The position numbers were made by a program, and so were the translations under genes. Positions 17,889 to 26,131 of a stretch of 64,000 bases of DNA are shown here, piece by piece. The notes beneath the pieces are model-generated. The model was given only the letters and a program-made list of their open reading frames with translations. It made no database searches and was not told where the DNA came from. Position 1 is the first letter of the stretch; each line of letters begins with the position of its first letter. Origin of the DNA: Janthinobacterium silvisoli (GTDB lineage: Bacteria; Pseudomonadota; Gammaproteobacteria; Burkholderiales; Burkholderiaceae_D); the NCBI RefSeq assembly GCF_014200725.1, contig NZ_JACHCL010000006.1, forward strand, positions 1 through 64,000, read 5' to 3'.

Positions 17889-20093
17889 TTATTTTTGATC
17901 CTGACGCAGAAAATCCTGCGCCCGCTCCAGTACTTCGTCGCGCCCGGCGCGCAAACCGGCCACGGTAGGTGCTACCACGATATGCGGCTGCACACCCACT
18001 CTTTGCAACTGGCGCCCGTCCCCATGGCGCACTTCCAGTCCGGAATAGGACACACGGACATTCCCTGGAAGCACAATGAAGCGCAAATTTCCGTCCGCGC
18101 CCGCGCTCGGCGTACCGATGAAGGTGACGGGCGCGACCGCCTCTATCATCAGCGCCGTGTGTTCAGCCTGGCTTTGCGCATATTCGTTGATCAGCATGAC
18201 GACCTTGCCGCGATAGAGCGGCCCGGCAACTGGAAACAAGCGCTCTGTTTGCGCGAACTGCACCCCGCTCGCCACTTCCTGCGGCAACGCCAATTGCTGG
18301 TACGTTGTGCTATAGCTGGTGGCATGGCGCACATTGAGCCGCCCGGCGATAGCACGCCCCGTTCTGTTCGGATAGCCACGCATATCGAGTATCAGCGCGC
18401 GGCTATTCCTGATGGTCTTGAACATGGCATCGACTTCGCCAGGCATCAGGCGCCCCAGGTCCACGTAGGCGATACCCTGCTCCACTGCCACCACCGGCCG
18501 CTCATGGCGCAGCGGCAGTTCATCTTCCCACGGCGTGGAAGGCACGGTCACATTGCGCTTTGCGCCATCGGCGCCTGCTACCAGCAAATTGACGCTGCTA
18601 CCCGCAGGTACGATCAGCATCTCATCCATGGCATTGCGCCAGCGCCTCGCCTCGGTCGAGGCGGAAATCATGGCACCCAGACGCGCCAGGCGCACGGCGA
18701 CGTCCTCGCCATCGATGCTGAGGATCTCGTCACCCGGGTGCAGCAGGCCGGAATGCTCGAGCGAAGACGCGCGTAGTGTAGCGACGACGATATGACCATC
18801 TATCCGGGCAAGCCACACGCCGATAAACGCCGTCAAATCGTTAAAACCCAGCGCCCGGCTATACACTCCCACATGGCTATCGTCGAGATTTGCTACCATC
18901 GCTTGCAGCGCCAAACCATATTCGCGCGCATCCTGCACGTCTTCCATACGCCGCAAACAGGTGCGCAAGGCGTCATCCCATGAAGCATCCATCAAGTGTT
19001 TGGCAGGGAAATATTTATCCATGTTCGCCCATAGCTTGATGGCTGCCAGCATACGCCATTCGCGCTGCGGAAAAGACATCTCGCGATAGCGCTCATCATC
19101 ATGCCGCACAGGATAAATGGCCATTTGCGAGGCAGCAGACTTGCCAGCTGCCCTTGCCGGCGTTACCAGCTGTGCCAGCGCCGCCGTTACTGCAGCGCTG
19201 CCCTGCCCTGTGGCCCGGTCCTCGGGCAAGGTCACATCAGCATGCAGGCTGGCGACACTGCCATCGGGCCAGACCAGCTGGCCGGCCGCAAACTCCACCA
19301 GCAAGCCGTTCTTCAGCCACAGCGTCTGCAGGGGGCCCGCGCGGCTATGCCAGCGTCCTTCTTCAGTCACGATGCGCGCGCGCCCCGCTTTTTGCAAGGC
19401 CAGCACAATGTCAGGGACCCGCTGCGTATCGTTGACGATCACGACAATAGGCAAGGCGCGTGCACCCGCTGCAGGCAACAATCGCGCTACTTCCATCTGC
19501 ATGAAGCCAGGCGTAAAACCATCCCATTCTGCTGGATTTTGCTCATGGGGACCGGTGGAAAAACGATAACGTTTCGCCGGCGGTAGCAAGGGTGCACTGA
19601 TCAACTGCGACAACACGGCCAGCAACTGCGTGGGCGGCTGCTCCAGTACGGGCGGAGTGTCAACAGGACGCAAATCGAGGATGACCCGTTTGGCGCGGGC
19701 TGGCAGCACAAACGGCGCCACACTGGCCTGCATGCCAAAGTGCAGATGCAGCAGTGCGGTGTCATTGGGCAGCCACTCCAGCACGGCGCCATCGGCGGGC
19801 CAACGCACGAAAGTGACGTCGTCTTTAGCGATGCGCAGCGTGCTGTCGTGCAGCGGCGCCATCAGGGTAACGGCCGCGCGGCGCAAACTGGCATCGCTAT
19901 CGGCGCCCTGCACTGCCGGCAAGGCATCGACCAGCGCGCGGTCCCAGTCGACACTACCGTCTGCCAGGGATGGATGAATGGCCCGCACTTCGCTCCATAA
20001 GCGCGCCAGGGCCAGCACGTCGCCCTCGCCCCCATAGGCTGGTGTGACGGTGGCAGGCAACAGCGCCAGCAGCAATATCCTTAACGCCTTCAA
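17889..20093 (-). CDS. secreted S41-type peptidase with a degenerate first catalytic domain
   Basis: A 734-residue protein starting at TTG 20093, with GGGGAG correctly spaced upstream. Residues 1-21 are a signal peptide (cut near AYG-GE). The C-terminal half has a PDZ-like segment (SGLLHPGDEILSIDGED, about 450-470), ILDMRGYPN and the S41 nucleophile region INEYAQSQAEH (Ser641 by position). The N-terminal half also looks like an S41 core (VILDLRP, then VVIVNDTQRVPDIVLALQKAGRARIVTEEGRW) but has VPD where Ser-Ala-Glu is expected, so it is probably inactive. Substrate unknown; periplasmic or secreted. Confidence 0.75.
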   Translation of the reverse strand: MKALRILLLALLPATVTPAYGGEGDVLALARLWSEVRAIHPSLADGSVDWDRALVDALPAVQGADSDASLRRAAVTLMAPLHDSTLRIAKDDVTFVRWPADGAVLEWLPNDTALLHLHFGMQASVAPFVLPARAKRVILDLRPVDTPPVLEQPPTQLLAVLSQLISAPLLPPAKRYRFSTGPHEQNPAEWDGFTPGFMQMEVARLLPAAGARALPIVVIVNDTQRVPDIVLALQKAGRARIVTEEGRWHSRAGPLQTLWLKNGLLVEFAAGQLVWPDGSVASLHADVTLPEDRATGQGSAAVTAALAQLVTPARAAGKSAASQMAIYPVRHDDERYREMSFPQREWRMLAAIKLWANMDKYFPAKHLMDASWDDALRTCLRRMEDVQDAREYGLALQAMVANLDDSHVGVYSRALGFNDLTAFIGVWLARIDGHIVVATLRASSLEHSGLLHPGDEILSIDGEDVAVRLARLGAMISASTEARRWRNAMDEMLIVPAGSSVNLLVAGADGAKRNVTVPSTPWEDELPLRHERPVVAVEQGIAYVDLGRLMPGEVDAMFKTIRNSRALILDMRGYPNRTGRAIAGRLNVRHATSYSTTYQQLALPQEVASGVQFAQTERLFPVAGPLYRGKVVMLINEYAQSQAEHTALMIEAVAPVTFIGTPSAGADGNLRFIVLPGNVRVSYSGLEVRHGDGRQLQRVGVQPHIVVAPTVAGLRAGRDEVLERAQDFLRQDQK

Positions 20094-20138
20094 TCAAGAC
20101 TCCCCGCCAGCAATACCGCTATCAACATCATCAGCCAT

Positions 20139-20164
20139 TAAAAAAGCTGGCTTGCGCCAGCTTT
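20139..20164 (-). terminator. intrinsic terminator after the dkgB operon
   Basis: A perfect 9-bp stem AAAGCTGGC/GCCAGCTTT (20143-20151, 20156-20164, loop 4) is followed on the minus strand by TTTTT. It closes the two-gene operon ending at 20198. Confidence 0.85.
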
Positions 20165-20197
20165 CACATCACGATAATACATCGTTCATTTTGATTA

Positions 20198-21145
20198 TCA
20201 GGCAATGCCCTGCCTTATACAAGCGGTATCAAACTGCGGCAGCACGTACTCGGCGATTTCCTGCATCGTCTCGGCCAGGGGACGGCGGTTTTGCCGCAGC
20301 TGCAAGCCGATATGCTGCACGCCGGCGGCACGCATGGCCTGCAGTTCCGCGATCAAGCCCTTACGCCCCGTGCGTCCGCCGAAGCGGAAACGCTGCAGCG
20401 GCATGTCGGCATCGGCATCGAGATCCAGATGGATGAAACTGACGTAAGGCTTGCCGCCACCGGAAACCGTGCGCCATTGCGCCGAACGCCGCGCATGGTC
20501 TTCCGGCATCCCCGGATACGCCAGCCAGCCATCCATCTGTTCACCGATCCACGCGGGCGACTGCTGCGCCAGCCCCGCCACCAGCAGCGACAGGGGCGCC
20601 GCCGGCTGCGGCAACAAGCGGATGCCGGGCGGCAGATGCGTGTCGCCCCAGTCGCGCAGCATCGCTACCTGCTCGCGAAAAGCCGCGCCGCGCTGGTCGA
20701 AATCGCGCCCAAACACCGGATATTCCACGGGCCGGTCGCCGCTGGCCACGCCCAGCAGCAAGCGTCCACCACTCAACTGGTCGACGCTGGCTGCCGATTT
20801 CAGGGTCAGTACCGGTTCGCGCAGCGGCAGCACCACAGCGGCCGTGCCCAGCAAGATGTTATCCGTAATGCCCGCCAGGTAACCCAGGTAAGTGAATACC
20901 TCGAAAACCTGGGCCGCATCGCCGAACGACGGGTCATACAGAGGCACGTCGCGCAGCCACAGCGCGCGAAAACCCAGGCGGTCGGCCAGCCTGGCCAGTT
21001 CGGCATGGCGCTGCAAATCAGGCTCGCCCGCAACGCGCGATGAAGCGGCATTGGCTTGCCGCCCGCTCGATGACCAGTCGTTATCGAGCGGTAGTTCCAG
21101 GCCGATGCTGAAACCGCCCTGCCCCAGTTTGTTCAGGGCCGGCAT
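20198..21145 (-). CDS. LLM-class (luciferase-like) flavin-dependent oxidoreductase
   Basis: A 315-residue TIM-barrel flavin monooxygenase-like protein. The segments FRALWLRDVPLYDPSFGDAAQ, LGTAAVVLPLREPVLTLKSAASVDQLSGGR and LGVASGDRPVEY are typical of the bacterial luciferase superfamily. Probably uses reduced FMN or F420; the substrate is unknown. The start lies 1 base after the dkgB stop, so the two are co-translated, suggesting a shared carbonyl or xenobiotic detoxification role (inference). Confidence 0.85.
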   Translation of the reverse strand: MPALNKLGQGGFSIGLELPLDNDWSSSGRQANAASSRVAGEPDLQRHAELARLADRLGFRALWLRDVPLYDPSFGDAAQVFEVFTYLGYLAGITDNILLGTAAVVLPLREPVLTLKSAASVDQLSGGRLLLGVASGDRPVEYPVFGRDFDQRGAAFREQVAMLRDWGDTHLPPGIRLLPQPAAPLSLLVAGLAQQSPAWIGEQMDGWLAYPGMPEDHARRSAQWRTVSGGGKPYVSFIHLDLDADADMPLQRFRFGGRTGRKGLIAELQAMRAAGVQHIGLQLRQNRRPLAETMQEIAEYVLPQFDTACIRQGIA

Positions 21146-21146
21146 C

Positions 21147-21974
21147 TTAATCCCAGGCTGGCGCCAGGCCGTCCGGGTTGGCCAGGCGTTCGCCGCGCTC
21201 CAGGGTGGCGATCTGCGCCATCTCTTCCGGCGTCAGGACGATGCGCGTGAAATGCAGGTTCGCTTCCAGGTTGGCGCGCTTGGTCGACGATGGAATCACC
21301 GCAAAGCCCTGCTGCAGCGACCAGTTCAAGGCCACTTGCGCCGGCGTCACGCCATGTCTGGCGGCGATGGCGGCGATCACGGGGTCCGTCACGACCTTGC
21401 CGTAGGCGAGCGGCATATAAGCCGTGATGTGGATGCCCTGGCTGCGCACGAAATCGATGACCTTGCGGTTTTGCAGGAAAGGATGGATCTCGATCTGCTG
21501 CGTGGCGATTTCCGCCGCGCCGACCGTATCGATGGCCTGCTGCAGCTGCGCATTGGTGAAGTTCGACACGCCGATGGTGCGCGTCAGTCCCTGCGCCTTC
21601 GCTTCGGCCAGCGCCGCCATGTATTCGGCGACGGGAATCGCATCGTTCGGCGACGGCCAGTGGATCAGGGTCAGGTCCAGCTGTTCCAGCTGCAGCTTGT
21701 GCAGGCTGTCTTTCAGGCTGGGGATCAGTTTGTTGCGCTGCAGGCTGTCGATCCAGATCTTGGTGGTGACGAACAAGTCGTCGCGCGCCACGCCGCTGGC
21801 AGCAATCGCCTGGCCCACTTCGGCTTCATTGCCATAGATTTGCGCCGTATCGATATGGCGGTAGCCCACTTCCAGGCCGGTGGTCACGGAATCGATCACG
21901 ACCTGGCCTTGCAGGCGGAAAGTGCCAAGGCCAATCTCAGGGATAGCAGGGATGGCGGATTGAATGGTGTTCAT
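21147..21974 (-). CDS. dkgB: aldo/keto reductase, 2,5-diketo-D-gluconate reductase B type
   Basis: A 275-residue NADPH-dependent aldo/keto reductase. The motifs [21 protein letters not shown] (catalytic Asp and Tyr), TKIWIDSL (catalytic Lys), LIHWPSPND (catalytic His), IGVSNFT and [14 protein letters not shown] closely follow E. coli DkgB, including the C-terminal GLAPAWD. Reduces methylglyoxal and 2,5-diketogluconate in E. coli. ATG 21974 follows GAGAGGAA. Confidence 0.9.
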   Translation of the reverse strand: MNTIQSAIPAIPEIGLGTFRLQGQVVIDSVTTGLEVGYRHIDTAQIYGNEAEVGQAIAASGVARDDLFVTTKIWIDSLQRNKLIPSLKDSLHKLQLEQLDLTLIHWPSPNDAIPVAEYMAALAEAKAQGLTRTIGVSNFTNAQLQQAIDTVGAAEIATQQIEIHPFLQNRKVIDFVRSQGIHITAYMPLAYGKVVTDPVIAAIAARHGVTPAQVALNWSLQQGFAVIPSSTKRANLEANLHFTRIVLTPEEMAQIATLERGERLANPDGLAPAWD

Positions 21975-22226
21975 GCGGTATTCCTCTCGATGGTGAGTAA
22001 GACGGGGCGGACATCAAGCTAAGTGCCGCCGATCAGCACACTATGCACCCATCCTTTGTTGAGAAAAATACCTGCACACGCAAATAATATTTGATTCATG
22101 CGCAAGTAAGCAAACCAGCAAAATAGCGCCACGATCCGTCCCGTCCGGGCTAGGACCGATAAAAATCGCAAAAAATCGCTGCCAACCCTTGCAATCGCGT
22201 TTTGGTCTGCTATAATCCGCCACCTT

Positions 22227-22302
22227 GGCCTGGTAGCTCAGTCGGTAGAGCAGAGGATTGAAAATCCTTGTGTCGGTGGTTCGATTCCGCCCCGGGCCAC
22301 CA
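22227..22302 (+). tRNA. tRNA-Phe (GAA), copy 1
   Basis: A 76-base tRNA with encoded CCA end. The acceptor arms GGCCTGG/CCGGGCC, D loop GCTCAGTCGGTAGAGC, anticodon stem-loop with GAA and T arm GGTTCGATTCC fold normally. A promoter TTGCAA (22189-22194), 16 bp, TATAAT (22211-22216) precedes it, and a terminator follows. Two further identical genes lie at 29591 and 45065. Confidence 0.97.
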
Positions 22303-22321
22303 AGAATTCAGCAGTACATAC

Positions 22322-22353
22322 AAAAAAACCAAGCCTCGCAGCTTGGTTTTTTT
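22322..22353 (+). terminator. terminator of tRNA-Phe copy 1
   Basis: A perfect stem AAACCAAGC/GCTTGGTTT (22326-22334, 22341-22349) with a 6-base loop is followed by T residues. It points rightward and, read the other way, has A residues, so it may also serve tatB on the minus strand. Confidence 0.85.
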
Positions 22354-22380
22354 ATTTCCGTTCCCTTTCCTCTCCTCTCA

Positions 22381-22923
22381 TCAGCGTCCCAAGGACTTGC
22401 TGGCCGCCATCGACACCACACGGCTGCGCTTGGCGGGCATGCCACGGCCATTACTGCGCCATTTCGCCCTGCTAGGCTGGCCAGGCAAGGATGTCTTGCC
22501 AGCGCCATCTCTGGAAATGGGCAACGGCGCCGGCCTGACCTTGAACAGCTCTGCCTGCACATCAAGACCCGCTTCATGCACGGACAATAGCTGATGGCCA
22601 GGTAACATCTCTTGCACGCCATCGGCCATCGCATCGACACCAGCCTGCCATTGCCCCGCATGCTGGCGCACGGTGCGCTCGACCAGCTGATGCACATCGG
22701 CCACCTCCTGCCCGATAGCGTCCGTGATTCCGCCACTGAGCTTGCGCAGTTCGTCGAGCTGCATTTGCTGCGCGACTTCCTGCTGCACGCTATTGAGGTA
22801 GCGCTGGGCGCGTCCCAGCAGCGTGCCCAGGGTGCGCGCGACACGCGGTAGCCGTTCCGGGCCCAGCACCACCAGTGCCACCGTGCCGATCACGGCCATT
22901 TTTGAAATATCCAGGCCAAACAT
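22381..22923 (-). CDS. tatB: Sec-independent translocase subunit TatB (orphan, without tatC)
   Basis: A 180-residue TatB. It has the short N-terminal membrane helix (ISKMAVIGTVALVVLGPERLP), the conserved GPERLP hinge, then an amphipathic helix and a long Gln/Glu-rich cytoplasmic tail. ATG 22923 is preceded by a strong GGGGAGGGG site. It follows tatA by 49 bp. No tatC is adjacent; the usual Burkholderiales tatABC set sits in the his operon, so this looks like an accessory pair. The divergent gene encodes a Tat substrate. Confidence 0.88.
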   Translation of the reverse strand: MFGLDISKMAVIGTVALVVLGPERLPRVARTLGTLLGRAQRYLNSVQQEVAQQMQLDELRKLSGGITDAIGQEVADVHQLVERTVRQHAGQWQAGVDAMADGVQEMLPGHQLLSVHEAGLDVQAELFKVRPAPLPISRDGAGKTSLPGQPSRAKWRSNGRGMPAKRSRVVSMAASKSLGR

Positions 22924-22972
22924 ATTCCCCTCCCCTCTCATTCACTCCAGATGATGGCGGCAGCGCCATGCA

Positions 22973-23200
22973 TCATTGTTTCGGCGTCGCGTGTGTCTGC
23001 TGCGCATCGTTCAAGGCCGCAACAGGCTTGACGGTACCGGCTTTTTCCTCCGGCCCCGCTTCTGCTTCCCGTATGCCGTCCTTGAAACCCTTGATCGCGC
23101 TGCCCAGGTCAGAGCCGAACGAGCCGAGCTTCCTGGTGCCAAAAACCAGCGCAACAATGACCAGGACGATCAGCCAATGCATCGTGCTAAAGCTACCCAT
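22973..23200 (-). CDS. tatA: Sec-independent translocase subunit TatA (orphan pair)
   Basis: A 75-residue TatA. A membrane helix [15 protein letters not shown] is followed by the conserved [23 protein letters not shown] amphipathic segment. ATG 23200 follows GGGAGATAAC; the frame opening at 23290 is rejected. It forms a pore-like oligomer with TatB and TatC in the inner membrane. The pair is divergent from the RR-signal bicupin, with 275 bp of shared upstream region. Confidence 0.9.
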   Translation of the reverse strand: MGSFSTMHWLIVLVIVALVFGTRKLGSFGSDLGSAIKGFKDGIREAEAGPEEKAGTVKPVAALNDAQQTHATPKQ

Positions 23201-23475
23201 GTTATCTCCCTTGCATCCATAAAGTTGACCCGCTTGGCAAACATGCACGCCGGGCCATGCGGCGATCTTAATGCGCTTGGCCAGCGCCATGCATCAGACA
23301 TTCTTATGATTTCCCCAAAGGAATATTGAATATTTGTTTATGCCATCCGGTTCTACGATGCATGGCATGGAACCGATCCCACACGCCGGTTTCTGCCCAT
23401 GCCATCGCTGACCAGGGCTTCCCTGGGCAGCGAGGATTTTCGTAGTCCCTGCAAGACCATCAAGGAGAAGCAAGC

Positions 23476-24732
23476 ATGACTGATATGAAACGTCGCCGTG
23501 TACTCGCCGGAGCCGCTGCCGGCGCTGCCGCAATCGGAGCAACCGTGGTCGCCAAGGCGGCCGAATTCGGCAACCCGGACCGTCCTGCGCAGGGCGCAAT
23601 CAACTCAAGCGCCATCGCCAATGCGGAACCGGGCCCGCAAAACCCGCAACTGCGCGACGTACTGCCATCGTTTAACAATCCACCGCCAACTGACGTCGGC
23701 GGCATGCCGATTCCATGGGCCTCATTCAACCTGGCGCACAAGCGCATCCAGGATGGCGGCTGGGCACGCGAAGTGACCACCAAGGCATTCCCGATTTCGA
23801 AGGATATCGCTGGCGTCAACATGCGCCTGGGACCCGGCGGCGTGCGCGAACTGCATTGGCATCAGCAAGCCGAATGGGCCATGATGGTCAGCGGCGAAGT
23901 GCGCATCACCACCATCGACAGCAAGGGCCGCGCTGAAGTGGCGGACGTGCAGGCCGGCGACCTCTGGTACTTCCCGCCGGGCCTGCCGCACTCGCTGCAA
24001 GGCCTGGGCGCGAATGGCGGCGAATTCGTGCTGGCCTTCGACAATGGCGCAGCGGGCGAATTCAATACACTGATGGTGTCGGATTGGCTGGCCCATACGC
24101 CACCGGACATCCTGGCGCAAAACTTTGGCGTACCGGCCGACAAGTTCAAGAATATCCCGCTCGACCAGCTGTGGATTTACCAGGGCGCCAACGCTGGTCC
24201 GCTGGCGGCGCAGCAAGCGTATGTCGCCTCGAAAGATGGCCGTCCTGACCACCCGTTCATTTTCCGCATGGGTTCGATGACGCCGACGCTGGCGCAGCCG
24301 GGCGGCGAAGTACGCATCGTCGACAGCAGCAATTTCCCGATTTCCAAGACCGTGGCAGCGGCAATGGTGACCTTGCGTCCGGGCGGTTTGCGCGAGATGC
24401 ACTGGCACCCGGATGCGGATGAATGGCAGTACTTCATCCAGGGCACCGGCCGCATGACGGTGTTCAACAGCGGGCCCGCAGCGCAAACGGTGGACTTCAG
24501 TCCGGGCGATGTGGGTTATGTGGAAAAGAACCTGGGCCACTATGTCAAGAATACCGGCACCACCGACCTGGTGTTCCTGGAACTGTTCAAGTCGGACCAT
24601 TTCTCGGAAGTGACGCTGTCGCAATGGCTGGCCAATACGCCGCGCCAGCTGGTGCGCGAGCATTTGCGCGTCGACGACGCCACGCTCGATGTGATCCATA
24701 AATTGAAAAACCGCCGCGACGTGATCGCGTAA
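23476..24732 (+). CDS. Tat-exported bicupin, oxalate decarboxylase family
   Basis: A 418-residue protein. Residues 1-29 form a Tat signal (KRRRVLAGAA...) cut near AKA-A. Two cupin domains follow, each with a manganese motif: RELHWHQQAEW in the first and REMHWHPDADEW in the second. The layout follows OxdC bicupins, which convert oxalate to formate and CO2. The lid that is SENST in Bacillus OxdC reads GEFNT here: the catalytic Glu (about residue 195) is kept and the flanks differ. AAGGAG at 23462 fits ATG 23476. An Nramp manganese importer lies downstream. Confidence 0.87.
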   Translation: MTDMKRRRVLAGAAAGAAAIGATVVAKAAEFGNPDRPAQGAINSSAIANAEPGPQNPQLRDVLPSFNNPPPTDVGGMPIPWASFNLAHKRIQDGGWAREVTTKAFPISKDIAGVNMRLGPGGVRELHWHQQAEWAMMVSGEVRITTIDSKGRAEVADVQAGDLWYFPPGLPHSLQGLGANGGEFVLAFDNGAAGEFNTLMVSDWLAHTPPDILAQNFGVPADKFKNIPLDQLWIYQGANAGPLAAQQAYVASKDGRPDHPFIFRMGSMTPTLAQPGGEVRIVDSSNFPISKTVAAAMVTLRPGGLREMHWHPDADEWQYFIQGTGRMTVFNSGPAAQTVDFSPGDVGYVEKNLGHYVKNTGTTDLVFLELFKSDHFSEVTLSQWLANTPRQLVREHLRVDDATLDVIHKLKNRRDVIA

Positions 24733-24751
24733 GCGACGCAGCACGCATGGC

Positions 24752-24795
24752 GCGCCGCGTGCCTCCCTGCACGCGGCGCACTATTCTGTTTTAAT
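24752..24795 (+). terminator. strong hairpin between the bicupin gene and mntH
   Basis: A perfect 11-bp stem GCGCCGCGTGC/GCACGCGGCGC (24752-24762, 24769-24779, loop 6) is followed by the partly T-rich ACTATTCTGTTTT. It may terminate or attenuate transcription from the bicupin gene into mntH; the T run is weak. Confidence 0.5.
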
Positions 24796-24826
24796 CGATA
24801 CCATCAGCAGCCTGAAGGGGCCTCTC

Positions 24827-26131
24827 ATGTTCGCAGCCATCAAACGCGGCGCCAGCTATGCGCTGTCCGAGGACGCAACCACGGATACCGTCGCGGCGAT
24901 GCGCGACGTGCTCGACAACCAGCGCGGCAGCCTGCGCTCCTTGCTGTCGTTCGCCGGTCCGGCGGTGGTGGCCTCGGTCGCTTACGTGGACCCTGGCAAT
25001 TTCGCCACCAATATCCAGGCCGGCTCGACCTACGGCTATGAACTGCTGTGGGTAGTGCTGTTATCGAGCCTGGTGGCGATGCTGTTCCAGGCCATGTCGG
25101 CCAAACTGGGCATCGTCACCGGCCGCAACCTGGCGGAAATCTGCCGCGACGAGTTTCCCCGTCCGCTGGTGATCTTCATGTGGATAGGTTCGGAAATCGC
25201 TGCCATCGCCACCGACCTGGCCGAATTCATGGGCGGCGCGATCGGCATTTCGCTGCTGTTCGGCCTGGCGATAGGCTGGGGGCTGCTGATCACCGGCATC
25301 ATCACCTTTGCCATCCTGTCGCTCGACAAGCAAGGCTTCCGGCCGCTGGAAATCGTGATCGCGGCGCTGGTCGCCGTGATCGGCCTGAGCTATCTGGCCG
25401 AGCTGCTGATTGCGCCGCCGGACTGGCAAGCCGCGATTTTTCATACCTTCGTGCCGCAGCTGCATGGCAACGACGCGCTGATGCTGGCCGTCGGCATCGT
25501 CGGCGCCACCATCATGCCGCACTCGATTTACCTGCATTCGGGCCTGACCCAGCATCGCGCAATGGCGCGCAACGACCAGCAGCGCCGCAAGCTGGTGCAG
25601 TTTTCAAACCGCGAGGTGGTGGTCGCGCTGGGATTGGCCGGCCTGGTCAATATGGCGATGGTGGCCATGTCCGCTTCGGTATTGAGCAAGACGGCGCCGG
25701 GCATCGCCGATATCGCCACCGCCTACCACACGCTGGCGCCTGTGCTGGGCGCCAGCGCGGCCACCGTGTTTCTCATTTCGCTGCTGGCGTCGGGCATTTC
25801 CAGTTCCGTGGTCGGTACCATGGCCGGTCAAAACATCATGCAGGGCTTTGTCGGCTTCAAGATACCCGTGCTGGTGCGCCGCCTGATTACGATGGTGCCG
25901 GCGGTACTGGTGTGCATGGTCAGCAATCCGATGAAGGCCATGGTCGATAGCCAGATCATCCTCAGCATCATCTTGCCCATGCCGCTGATCGCACTGGTGG
26001 TGCTGTCGTCGCGGCGCTCGGTAATGGGACGTTTTACCGCGTGCCGCAAACTGACCGTCGCAGCGGTGATCGCCACGACGGCAATCGTGGCCCTGAACTT
26101 AGCACTTATCTGGCAGGCACTGGCTGCCTGA
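24827..26131 (+). CDS. mntH: Nramp family Mn2+/H+ symporter
   Basis: A 434-residue Nramp transporter with about eleven membrane segments. The metal-binding DPGN in TM1 (about residues 55-58) and MPHS in TM6 (about 230-233) are both intact. It imports manganese or iron into the cytoplasm. ATG 24827 is preceded by GAAGGGGCC. The position next to a Mn-type bicupin suggests a shared manganese theme. No MntR box or Mn riboswitch is obvious in the 94-bp upstream gap. Its last 33 bases overlap the convergent LysR gene. Confidence 0.92.
   Translation: MFAAIKRGASYALSEDATTDTVAAMRDVLDNQRGSLRSLLSFAGPAVVASVAYVDPGNFATNIQAGSTYGYELLWVVLLSSLVAMLFQAMSAKLGIVTGRNLAEICRDEFPRPLVIFMWIGSEIAAIATDLAEFMGGAIGISLLFGLAIGWGLLITGIITFAILSLDKQGFRPLEIVIAALVAVIGLSYLAELLIAPPDWQAAIFHTFVPQLHGNDALMLAVGIVGATIMPHSIYLHSGLTQHRAMARNDQQRRKLVQFSNREVVVALGLAGLVNMAMVAMSASVLSKTAPGIADIATAYHTLAPVLGASAATVFLISLLASGISSSVVGTMAGQNIMQGFVGFKIPVLVRRLITMVPAVLVCMVSNPMKAMVDSQIILSIILPMPLIALVVLSSRRSVMGRFTACRKLTVAAVIATTAIVALNLALIWQALAA

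Noticed and set aside
24733..24826. Mn riboswitch or MntR site before mntH
   Set aside because: No yybP-ykoY-like pattern or MntR palindrome could be seen; only the GC-rich hairpin is present.
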